Of a stretch of 49,465 nucleotides of DNA, positions 28,329 through 36,801 are shown in pieces (the first letter of the stretch is position 1; every line of letters starts with the position of its first letter). The stretch spans positions 1 through 49,465 of the forward strand of contig JBDSLU010000403.1 of the NCBI GenBank assembly GCA_039916225.1, read 5' to 3'. Both the position numbers and the translations under genes were made by a program. Under the pieces are notes generated by a model. It did no database searches. It was given only the letters and a program-made list of their open reading frames with translations, and was not told the DNA's origin. Source of the stretch: JBDSLU01 sp039916225 (GTDB taxonomy: Bacteria > Acidobacteriota > Vicinamibacteria > Vicinamibacterales > Vicinamibacteraceae).

Positions 28329-29098
28329 CGGGCTCGCTGCTGCGCGTGCTCGTCGTGGACGACGAGGAGCCGGCGCGCCAGCGCCTGGTCGATCTGCTGC
28401 GCCGCGACGCCGGCGTCAGCGCGATCAGCGAGGCTTCGGATGGGCTCGCTGCCGTCGACGCCATCGAGCGCGAACGACCCGACCTCGTCTTCCTCGACGT
28501 GCAGATGCCCGAGCTCGACGGGCTCGGCGTCGTCGACGCCATCGGCGCCACGCGGATGCCGCTGACCGTGTTCGTCACCGCCTACGATCAGCACGCCGTC
28601 CGCGCCTTCGAGGCCAACGCCCTCGACTACCTGCTCAAGCCGTTCAGCGACGAGCGCCACGAGGCGACGATGGCGCGAGCCCGCGCCCGCCTCGGCGAGC
28701 GCGACCTGCGCGGCTTCGGGCAGCGCCTGGTCGACCTGGCGGCGACCTCCGCCGCGCCGCGCTACTGGGATCGGCTGGTGGTCAAGGCTGGCGGCACCAC
28801 CCGCTTCGTCCGGGCCGCCGAGATCGACTGGATCGAAGGCGCCGGCGTCTACGCCACGCTGCACCTCGGGAAGACGTCGTACCTGTATCGGGCCGCGCTG
28901 TCCGAGCTCGCCGATCGACTCGATCCGCGGCGCTTCGTCCGCATCCACCGGTCGGCGATCGTCAATCTGGAAAGCGTCGTCCAGCTCGAGCCGCTGTCGC
29001 ACGGCGAGTTCGAGGTGGTCCTCAAGAACGGCGCCCGGTCGCGCATCAGCCGGACCTTCCGGGCCCAGCTCGAAACCCGACTCGGCCAGTCGCTGTAG
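28325..29098 (+). CDS. LytTR-family response regulator
   Basis: 257 residues from a GTG overlapping the kinase stop. Receiver domain ~6-120: VLVVDDEEPARQRL, FLDVQMPELDG with phospho-acceptor Asp58, FVTAYDQHAVRAFEANALDYLLKPF with the conserved Thr and Lys. A LytTR DNA-binding domain occupies ~150-257: IDWIEGAGVYATLHLG, SYLYRAALSELADRLDPRRFVRIHRSAIVNLESV. LytTR proteins bind direct repeats upstream of target genes; the most likely target is its own operon starting at 26065, but I cannot pick a site confidently. Confidence 0.93.
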   Translation: MTGSLLRVLVVDDEEPARQRLVDLLRRDAGVSAISEASDGLAAVDAIERERPDLVFLDVQMPELDGLGVVDAIGATRMPLTVFVTAYDQHAVRAFEANALDYLLKPFSDERHEATMARARARLGERDLRGFGQRLVDLAATSAAPRYWDRLVVKAGGTTRFVRAAEIDWIEGAGVYATLHLGKTSYLYRAALSELADRLDPRRFVRIHRSAIVNLESVVQLEPLSHGEFEVVLKNGARSRISRTFRAQLETRLGQSL

Positions 29099-29143
29099 GC
29101 CAGCAGGCTATAGTCGGGCTGACCCTGCCAGTTCCAGTTGACC

Positions 29144-29159
29144 TGGCACGGCCTTCGCA
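29144..29159 (+). promoter_or_regulatory. Sigma-54-like promoter ahead of the BON lipoprotein operon
   Basis: TGGCACGGCCTTCGCA has a perfect -24 box and the right GG-N10-GC spacing, but the -12 box is TCGCA instead of TTGCA. It lies about 105 bases before the ATG at 29265. Weaker than the two promoters at 7891 and 9674. Confidence 0.35.
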
Positions 29160-29264
29160 GCTGGAGAACGCCCAGCGAGCGCCGCCGGCTGAACACGGGC
29201 CGTTGGAACTCGTCTATCCCCGAGGGCACCCACATTTTCCCGTTCGGGAACTCACGGAGGACTC

Positions 29265-29819
29265 ATGACACGTCACAGTTCGCGTTCGTCCCGCCTGAGC
29301 TCGCTCGCGCACGTTGGTTTCGCCGGCGTGCTCGCCGTCGGCGCGCTCGGCGCCACGGCTTGCGACAAGAAGCACGAGCAGCAGGCGGAGCGCGCGGCCG
29401 AGAAGGCCGGTGAAGCCGCCGAGAAGGTCGGTGAAAAGGTCGGCGCCGCTGCCGAAAAGGCCGGCGAGAAGCTGGGTCAGGCTGCCGAGAAGCTGGGCGA
29501 CAGGATCGGCCCGGCCTCGGAAGACGCCGCGCGCTCGGCGCGGGACGCCGCTGCCAGAGGCGCCAAGATCGCCGCCGTCGCTGGGGCCGAGGGGCTGACG
29601 ACCGCGGCCGGTGTGCTGAGGACCGGCGCGATCAAGGCCGCACTCTTGCAGGACAACTCGATCGACGTATCCGATGTGGACGTGGATACCGATCAGGTGT
29701 CCCTCCGCGTCACACTGAAGGGACGGGTGCGCTCGGCCGCAGTCCGCGACAAGGTCATCGACCTCGCCCGCGAAGCCGCGCCGGGCTACACCATCGACAA
29801 CGAGCTGACCATCCGATGA
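29265..29819 (+). CDS. BON-domain lipoprotein with amphipathic A/E/K repeats
   Basis: 184 residues. Signal peptide with lipobox-like GATAC (Cys ~33), then an Ala/Glu/Lys/Gly segment (~38-85) with a regular A-E-K-[AVL]-G-[EQ]-K/A pattern, predicted helical and LEA-like. An Ala-rich stretch (~85-125) follows, then a BON domain (~130-184: ALLQDNSIDVSDVDVDTDQV, VTLKGRVRSAAVRDKVIDLA, GYTIDNELTIR). BON domains bind phospholipid and are found in osmotic-stress lipoproteins. GGAGGA is placed six bases before the ATG. Its stop overlaps the start of the M48 protease gene (ATGA), which suggests an envelope-maintenance role for the pair. Confidence 0.85.
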   Translation: MTRHSSRSSRLSSLAHVGFAGVLAVGALGATACDKKHEQQAERAAEKAGEAAEKVGEKVGAAAEKAGEKLGQAAEKLGDRIGPASEDAARSARDAAARGAKIAAVAGAEGLTTAAGVLRTGAIKAALLQDNSIDVSDVDVDTDQVSLRVTLKGRVRSAAVRDKVIDLAREAAPGYTIDNELTIR

Positions 29820-31237
29820 AGCCTGCACTCTCCGCCGCCGCTGCCCTGCTTCTCTCGGCCACCCTCGCCGCTCAAACGGCGATCAAGCCGCCGAAGAATC
29901 GTTACAAGCCCGAGGACGACGTCAAGCTCGGGCGCGAGGCGGCTGCGGAAGTGCGCAAGCAGTACCCGGTCATAGAGAACGGCCAGATCAACGGCTATCT
30001 GGCCCGCTTGGGCCGCGACCTCGTGGCCCAGTCTCCCCCCGAGCTCAATCGGCCCGAGTTCGAGTACTCGTTCACCGCCGTCAACCTGAAGGACATCAAC
30101 GCCTTCGCCCTGCCCGGCGGACCGATGTTCGTCAACCGTGGCATGGTCGACGCAGCCGCCAACGAGGGGCAGGTCGTCGGGGTGATGGCGCACGAGCTCG
30201 CGCACGTGCTGCTGCGGCACGGCACCGCCAATGCGACCAAGGCGCAGAACGCCCAGATGGGCGCGCTCGCTGGCGCCATCGCCGGCGCGGTGATCGGCGG
30301 ACGCGTCGGCACGGCCGTCGGCCAGGGCAGCCAGTTCGGGCTCGGCACCCTGCTGCTCCGCTACAGCCGCGGCTACGAGAAGCAGGCCGACATCCTCGGC
30401 GCGCAGCTGATGGCCCGGGCCGGCTACGACCCAAACGATCTGGCCCGGATGTTCGAGACGATCGAGAAACAGGGGAGCGGTCGCGGCGGTCCGGAGTGGT
30501 TGAGCGACCACCCCAACCCCGGCAACCGGTCGCAGTACATCGCGGCCGAAGCGCGCCAGCTGCCGGTGTCGCGGAACGCCGACAAGGGGCGCGATTTCCA
30601 GGCGGTCAAGCAGGCGTTCGCCGGCCAGCCGGCAGCGCGCTCGATGGGTGAGCTGGCGCAGCGGAGCGCCAACGGCAGCAACGGCGGCGGCACGGCGTCC
30701 TCGGCCGGCGGGCTGGGCACGACCGGTACGCCTGGTCAGCCGGTGCCGCCTCCGGCCGGGCGAATGCGGACCGAGCGCGGCGGCTCGGTCTTCCAGGTCA
30801 ACGTGCCCACCAACTGGCGCACGCTGTCGGCCAACAACTACATCCGTTACGTGCCCGAGAACGCGTTCGGCCCGATGAATGGCCAGAACGTGCTGACGCA
30901 TGGCGTCGAACTGGGCATCGCGCGCGCGGCGTCGACCGATCTGCAGGGGGCGACGGACACGTTCCTCCAGGGGCTCACCCAGGGCGAACAGACGATTCAG
31001 CGGGCTGGCGACACCCGCGCCGTGACGCTCGCCGGGCGTCGCGCGCTGGCTACGGCGCTGACCAATCGCTCGCCGCTCGGCGGCATCGAGCGCCTCGACA
31101 TCGTCACCACCCAGCTCGCCGACGGGAACCTGTTCTACGTGCTGACGGTCGTGCCCGATCGCGACGAGGCGGCCTACGCCGACACCTTCGAGAACATCCT
31201 GCAGTCGATCCGGCTGAACGATCGCCGCGGCGGTTAG
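29816..31237 (+). CDS. Periplasmic M48-family zinc metalloprotease (BepA/LoiP-like) with C-terminal extension
   Basis: 473 residues. Signal peptide MKPALSAAAALLLSATLAAQ. The M48 domain has KLGREAAAEVRKQYP, INAFALPGGPMFVNRGMVDAA, the zinc site HELAH (His126, Glu127, His130) and the third ligand Glu188 in GYEKQADILGAQLM. A Gly/Ala-rich glycine-zipper segment (MGALAGAIAGAVIGGRVGTAVG) is inserted between, possibly membrane-inserting. After a Gly/Ser linker (~285-310) there is a C-terminal domain (~320-473: VFQVNVPTNWRTLSANNYIRYVPE, DEAAYADTFENILQSIRL) resembling PsbP/DUF1795-type folds. It should degrade or assist folding of outer-membrane proteins. Translationally coupled to the BON lipoprotein. 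Confidence 0.88.
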   Translation: MKPALSAAAALLLSATLAAQTAIKPPKNRYKPEDDVKLGREAAAEVRKQYPVIENGQINGYLARLGRDLVAQSPPELNRPEFEYSFTAVNLKDINAFALPGGPMFVNRGMVDAAANEGQVVGVMAHELAHVLLRHGTANATKAQNAQMGALAGAIAGAVIGGRVGTAVGQGSQFGLGTLLLRYSRGYEKQADILGAQLMARAGYDPNDLARMFETIEKQGSGRGGPEWLSDHPNPGNRSQYIAAEARQLPVSRNADKGRDFQAVKQAFAGQPAARSMGELAQRSANGSNGGGTASSAGGLGTTGTPGQPVPPPAGRMRTERGGSVFQVNVPTNWRTLSANNYIRYVPENAFGPMNGQNVLTHGVELGIARAASTDLQGATDTFLQGLTQGEQTIQRAGDTRAVTLAGRRALATALTNRSPLGGIERLDIVTTQLADGNLFYVLTVVPDRDEAAYADTFENILQSIRLNDRRGG

Positions 31238-31387
31238 CACTCGCAGCACCGGCCCCGGGGGCTCCGGGGCGCTCCCGAGAGGGCTTGATCCGGCTCAGCG
31301 CCATCCTTCCCGGCCACGCTTGCTGGACTCATGACACCGGGTGCCATGCCCGTGTTACGCTGCGCGCCTCCCCTGGAGGTGCGTCCC

Positions 31388-33646
31388 ATGGCCCGGCAGA
31401 CGGTTATCCCCCGCTCCCTGCTCGTCGTCGGTGTGTGCGGCCTGCTGGCCGCCGCGCTCGTCGCGCAGCAACCCGCGCAATCCCTCACACAGCGACCCGC
31501 GCCGCCGCCGGTCGATGCGCCGTTCCGCAACGCGGCGTTGCCGATCGAGCCGCGCGTCGACGCCATCCTGTCGGCGCTGACGCTGGACGAGAAGCTCGCC
31601 TGCCTGCAGACCAGCACCGCCGTGCCCCGGCTCGGCATCCCCGACATGGGAGGCGCGGAGGGCCTGCACCAGCTCGTTCGCAAAGGCGGCTTCGGACCGG
31701 AGAAACCCATCCCGACGACGTCGTTCGCGCTGACGCTCGGCCTCGGCGCGACCTGGGATCCGGCGCTGCTGCGGCGGGCTGGCGAAGCGCAGGGGGTCGA
31801 AGCGCGCTACATCACCCAGAGTCCCACGTATCACCAGGCTGTCCTGGTGAACTGGCTGAACGTCGACCTGGCCCGTGACCCGCGCTGGGGCCGCTACGAA
31901 GAGAGCTACGGCGAGGATCCGTTCCTGACCGGCGCCCTCGCCAGCGCCTACATCCGCGGCATTCAAGGCGACGATCCGAAGTACTGGCGCGCGGCGGCGC
32001 TCCTCAAGCACTACCTCGCCAACAGCAACGAGACGACCCGCACGCGGTCGTCGTCCGACTTCGACCCGCAGCTGTTCCGCGAGTACTACTCGGTGCCGTT
32101 CCGCATGGCGATCCGCGAGGGTGGTGCCCGCTCGTTCATGGCGGCCTACAACAAGTGGAACGGCGTGCCGATGCTGCTGCACCCGACGGCGAAGACGGTG
32201 CTGGCCAGCGAGTGGGGCCTCGACGGGATCTTCTCGACGGACCTCGCCGCCGTCGGCAATCTCGTCAACCACCAGAAGCACCTCGCGACCATCGACGAGG
32301 CGCTCGCGGCGACGATCAAGGCCGGCTACGGCCAGCTGCTGTGGTTCCCGATGATGGACGGCGCCGAGCTGCGCGTGGTGCTCGACCGCATCCTCGCCAA
32401 CAAGCTGGTGGCCGAAGCCGACATCGACGCCGCGTTGCGCGGCAAGTTTCGCACGCTGATCCGGCTCGGCCTGCTCGATCCGCCGGCGTCGTCGCCGTAC
32501 GCGAAGATCGGCGCGTCGGGCGACCCCGAGCCGTGGACCACGGACGCGCACAAGACGCTGGCCCGCGATGTCGCGCGCGCCTCGGTCGTGCTGCTGAAGA
32601 ATGCCGGCAACGCGCTGCCGCTCGATCGCCCGTCAGTGACATCGATCGCCGTCATCGGGCCGCGCGCCGATCGCGTGATGACCGATTTCTACGGCGGGCC
32701 GACGCCCTACGCGATCTCCGTCCTCGATGGCCTCAAGGCGAAACTGGGTGCAGCCGCGAGCGTCATTCACGCCAGCGGCAGCGACGTCGCTGCGGCGGTC
32801 AGCGCCGCCAAAGCGTCCACCGTCGCCGTCGTCGTCGTCGGCAACGATCCGATGTGCGGCGCCACGAACCCCATGGAGATGTTCAACATGGACGGCTCGA
32901 CCAAGCCGTGCGCCGACAAGGGCATGGGCCGCGAAGGTCGCGACCGCGAATCGCTCGACCTGAGCGACGAGGCCTTGATCAAGCAGGTGTTGGCGGCGAA
33001 TCCGAGGACCATCGTCGTCCTGGTCTCGAGCTTCCCCTACGCCATCACCTGGTCGCAGGCCAACGTGCCGGCGATTCTGCACATCACGCACGCCGCGCAG
33101 GAACAAGGCACCGCGATCGCCGACGTGATCTTTGGCGACTACAATCCCGGCGGCCATCTGACCACCACATGGCCGGCCTCGCTCGAGCAGCTGCCGCCAT
33201 TCGACTCCTACGACATCCGCAAAGGTCACACGTATCAGTACTTCAAGGGGCAGCCGCTGTATGCGTTCGGCCACGGATTGAGCTACTCGACGTTCGAGTA
33301 CTCGAACCTGCGCGTGAGCGCGCCGACGCTGGCCAGGAAGGGCGCCGTGTCGATCAGCGTGACGATCAAGAACACGAGCCCGCGAGCCGGAGACGAAGTG
33401 GCGCAGCTCTATGTCGAGCACGTCGGCTCGAAGGTGCCGCGGCCGATGAAGGCGCTGAAGGGTTTCCAGCGGGTCAGCGTGAAGCCGGGCGAAAGCCGCG
33501 CCATCCAGCTGCCGTTGAAGGCGGAGGCGCTGGCGTTCTGGGACGCCGGCGCCCATGCCTGGACGGTGGAACCCGGTGCCGTGAAGTTGTGGATCGGCAG
33601 TTCGTCGGCGTTGATTCGCGTGAGCACGACGCTGACCGTGCAGTGA
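31388..33646 (+). CDS. Secreted GH3 beta-glucosidase
   Basis: 752 residues from the ATG at 31388, which has GGAGGTG six bases upstream; the in-frame ATG at 31331 is rejected on that ground. Signal peptide to ~residue 26. GH3 N-terminal (beta/alpha)8 domain: LTLDEKLACLQ, TSFALTLGLGATWDP, NVDLARDPRWGRYEESYGEDPFLTG, LLKHYLANSNE, and the nucleophile Asp285 in GIFSTDLAAVG. The GH3 C-terminal alpha/beta sandwich starts near SVVLLKNAGNALPLDR and contains VVVVGNDPMCG and IADVIFGDYNPGGHLTTTWP. A fibronectin-III-like domain ends the protein (AQLYVEHVGS, LKGFQRVSVKPGES). It removes terminal beta-linked glucose or xylose from oligosaccharides outside the cytoplasm. Monocistronic. Confidence 0.93.
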   Translation: MARQTVIPRSLLVVGVCGLLAAALVAQQPAQSLTQRPAPPPVDAPFRNAALPIEPRVDAILSALTLDEKLACLQTSTAVPRLGIPDMGGAEGLHQLVRKGGFGPEKPIPTTSFALTLGLGATWDPALLRRAGEAQGVEARYITQSPTYHQAVLVNWLNVDLARDPRWGRYEESYGEDPFLTGALASAYIRGIQGDDPKYWRAAALLKHYLANSNETTRTRSSSDFDPQLFREYYSVPFRMAIREGGARSFMAAYNKWNGVPMLLHPTAKTVLASEWGLDGIFSTDLAAVGNLVNHQKHLATIDEALAATIKAGYGQLLWFPMMDGAELRVVLDRILANKLVAEADIDAALRGKFRTLIRLGLLDPPASSPYAKIGASGDPEPWTTDAHKTLARDVARASVVLLKNAGNALPLDRPSVTSIAVIGPRADRVMTDFYGGPTPYAISVLDGLKAKLGAAASVIHASGSDVAAAVSAAKASTVAVVVVGNDPMCGATNPMEMFNMDGSTKPCADKGMGREGRDRESLDLSDEALIKQVLAANPRTIVVLVSSFPYAITWSQANVPAILHITHAAQEQGTAIADVIFGDYNPGGHLTTTWPASLEQLPPFDSYDIRKGHTYQYFKGQPLYAFGHGLSYSTFEYSNLRVSAPTLARKGAVSISVTIKNTSPRAGDEVAQLYVEHVGSKVPRPMKALKGFQRVSVKPGESRAIQLPLKAEALAFWDAGAHAWTVEPGAVKLWIGSSSALIRVSTTLTVQ

Positions 33647-33828
33647 AGTGGTGCGCACAACGACGATGTGGAAGGCGTCGGTCGCGCGCGCCGCCTTGCA
33701 ACTATTGGCCCCTAGGGTGGACAGCTCGACCATAGGCTAAGGTAGAGCTGGAGTCGGCGCGTCTTGTGTTCGCAACAGGATACGTCGCACGGCACGAACC
33801 GTGGTTGTCTCTCTCCCGGAGGGTCACC
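33647..33828. other. Intergenic region upstream of the glycine-zipper protein
   Basis: 182 bases after the GH3 gene. It includes a purine-rich ribosome binding site GGAGGG just before 33829; no hairpin with a T tract and no clear promoter pair were found. Confidence 0.4.
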
Positions 33829-34440
33829 ATGTCGAACCGAAACGTCTCTCGTGCAGCGCTGCTCGCCGGCGCATTCTCGATGCTCACGGCCGTTGTCAGC
33901 GCCGGTCCGCTCGAGCGGCGAGCCGCCCGCGAAGTCACCGTGCCCAGCGGCACCGTGCTGCCGCTGACGCTCGACACCTACGTCGCCTCGGACACCAGCC
34001 GGATCGAAACGCCCGTGCACGCTCACCTGCGGCGCGCGCTCTACATCGACGGCGTCCAGGTGCTGCCGGCCGGCACGCGCCTCAGCGGCTTCGTCAGCGA
34101 TGCGCAGCGCTCGGCCCGCGTCAAAGGCCGCGGTCGCGTCGCCTTCCGGTTCACGTCGATGTCGGTCGATGGCGACAGTTACACCGTCTCGACGTCGCGC
34201 GTCGTGCGCGAGGCCGCGGGCACCAAGAGGGACGATGCCCTGAAGATCGGGATCCCGGCCGGCGCCGGCGCGGTGATCGGCGCCATCGCCGACGGCAGGA
34301 AGGGCGCGGCGATCGGCAGCGCGGTGGGCGGAGCGGCCGGCACGGGCGTCGTGCTGTCGACGCGCGGCAAGGATGTCCGGCTCGGGCGCGGTGCGCCGGT
34401 GTCGGTCCGACTGCTCAAGCCGGTCCGCGTCGTGATCTAA
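33829..34440 (+). CDS. Secreted envelope protein with glycine-zipper segment
   Basis: 203 residues from the ATG at 33829 (GGAGGG five bases upstream). Signal peptide MSNRNVSRAALLAGAFSMLTAVVSA. The mature part has a beta-rich region, VTVPSGTVLPLTLDTYVASDTSRIETPVHAHLRRALYIDGVQVLPAGTRLSG, VAFRFTSMSVDGDSY (written here in pieces as separate strands), followed by a glycine zipper (IPAGAGAVIGAIADGRKGAA, then IGSAVGGAAGTG) and a short tail. The strand pattern 'G-T-x-L-x-[LV]-x-L-x-x' with 'V-L-P-A-G-[ST]-x-x-x-G-x-V' recalls the TrbI/VirB10-like barrel found in many Acidobacteriota secreted proteins. Glycine zippers insert in or stick to membranes. Precise function unknown. Confidence 0.7.
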   Translation: MSNRNVSRAALLAGAFSMLTAVVSAGPLERRAAREVTVPSGTVLPLTLDTYVASDTSRIETPVHAHLRRALYIDGVQVLPAGTRLSGFVSDAQRSARVKGRGRVAFRFTSMSVDGDSYTVSTSRVVREAAGTKRDDALKIGIPAGAGAVIGAIADGRKGAAIGSAVGGAAGTGVVLSTRGKDVRLGRGAPVSVRLLKPVRVVI

Positions 34441-34528
34441 CCCGGGATCGCCGCGTGTGCAAAGGCCGCGCGGCGCGCCCGCGGCATCCGCGAGCGTGAG
34501 CCCGCCGCGCTCACGGCGTCCGCGGACC

Positions 34529-35038
34529 TCAGCGCGGGGACGTCAGCCGCATGGTCAGGGTGCCGTGCGATTCGGCGATGGCCCGGAAACCAAAGCGCTG
34601 GTAGAGCGCGACGGCGGGGTTGTCGAGGTGGACGCTCAGCGAGATCGCCCCGTGTCGATGTGACGCGCGATCGATCAGCGCGTCGAGGAGGCACGTGCCG
34701 ATACCGCGTCCGCGATGCTCCGGCCGCACCGCGATGGCCAGCTCCGGCGTCGCGCGATCGATGAAGCCGTAGCCGGTCTCGACGCCTGGCCAGAGTCGCA
34801 GCCACGCCGCGCCGAGGTCGGCGCCGGTCGTCTCGTCAACGGCGAGCACGCCGTCGTCGCCGTAGCGGCCCCAGTCCTCGACGTAGCACGCGACGTCCGG
34901 GCGATCCACGACATCGGCCGGCAGCGGCGGATCGCCCGGCCGCACGAAGATCGACAGCTTCAGGTAATCGCGCAACAACTGCGCATCCTCGACCCGAAGT
35001 TCCCGAATCCGGACAGCCAACCGTCGCGTGTTCTGCAA
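34529..35038 (-). CDS. GNAT-family N-acetyltransferase
   Basis: 169 residues from the TTG at 35038, which has GGGAG four bases upstream. It is the first possible start after the helicase stop, as no ATG, GTG or TTG occurs in this frame between 35180 and 35038. GNAT elements: VRIRELRVEDAQLLRDYLKL at the N-terminus, GYGFIDRATPELAIAVRPEH, the acetyl-CoA loop RGRGIGTCLLDALIDRA and ISLSVHLDNPAVALYQRFGF with the conserved Tyr. A cytoplasmic acetyltransferase acting on an amine, peptide or protein N-terminus; substrate unknown. Its 5' side is filled with a 12-bp-period repeat array that stays open in the same frame. Confidence 0.85.
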   Translation of the reverse strand: MQNTRRLAVRIRELRVEDAQLLRDYLKLSIFVRPGDPPLPADVVDRPDVACYVEDWGRYGDDGVLAVDETTGADLGAAWLRLWPGVETGYGFIDRATPELAIAVRPEHRGRGIGTCLLDALIDRASHRHGAISLSVHLDNPAVALYQRFGFRAIAESHGTLTMRLTSPR

Positions 35039-35156
35039 TGTCTCCCGGACCAGCTCCCGGAAAACGTCCGGGACAGTGTCCCGGAGGCCGTCCCGGACGA
35101 CGTCCGGGAGGACCTTCGGAAGGTGCTTCGGGAGGCCGTTCGGGACGGCCTTCGGG
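35037..35156. repeat. Ten-unit, 12-bp-period repeat array with nested hairpins
   Basis: Ten consecutive 12-base units of the form A-N-N-N-[CGT]-[CGT]-[TC]-[CT]-C-[CG]-G-[GA], for example AAAACGTCCGGG, ACAGTGTCCCGG, AGGCCGTCCCGG, ACGACGTCCGGG, AGGACCTTCGGA. Adjacent units form perfect palindromes: CCGGGACA-G-TGTCCCGG, TCCCGGACG-A-CGTCCGGGA, ACCTTC-G-GAAGGT. It fills the space between the helicase stop and the acetyltransferase start. On the minus strand it would read [PR]-[KNDE]-x-[VLF] tetrads. Confidence 0.8.
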
Positions 35157-35165
35157 AGCGATTGG

Positions 35166-35180
35166 CCTAGCGGTTGCCGC

Positions 35181-35193
<13 letters not shown>
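35166..35193. repeat. 14-bp tandem duplication at the helicase stop codon
   Basis: CCTAGCGGTTGCCG occurs twice in tandem; the second copy (35180-35193) includes the helicase stop codon and last codons, and the first copy lies just downstream of the gene. Confidence 0.8.
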
Positions 35194-36680
<1,487 letters not shown>

Positions 36681-36801
36681 GGAGATCCTTGCGGGAGGTC
36701 GACAGGCCCGCCCCGACGTGGGACGGATAACAGACCATGGTAGCAGGGTTCCTTCGTGCTGCCGAGCGGCGGCCCCCCGTCCAACCGGGCCAACCGGGCC
36801 G

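Noticed and set aside
35037..35156. CRISPR array
   Set aside because: The units are 12 bases with no spacers and no cas genes nearby; it is a short-period repeat.
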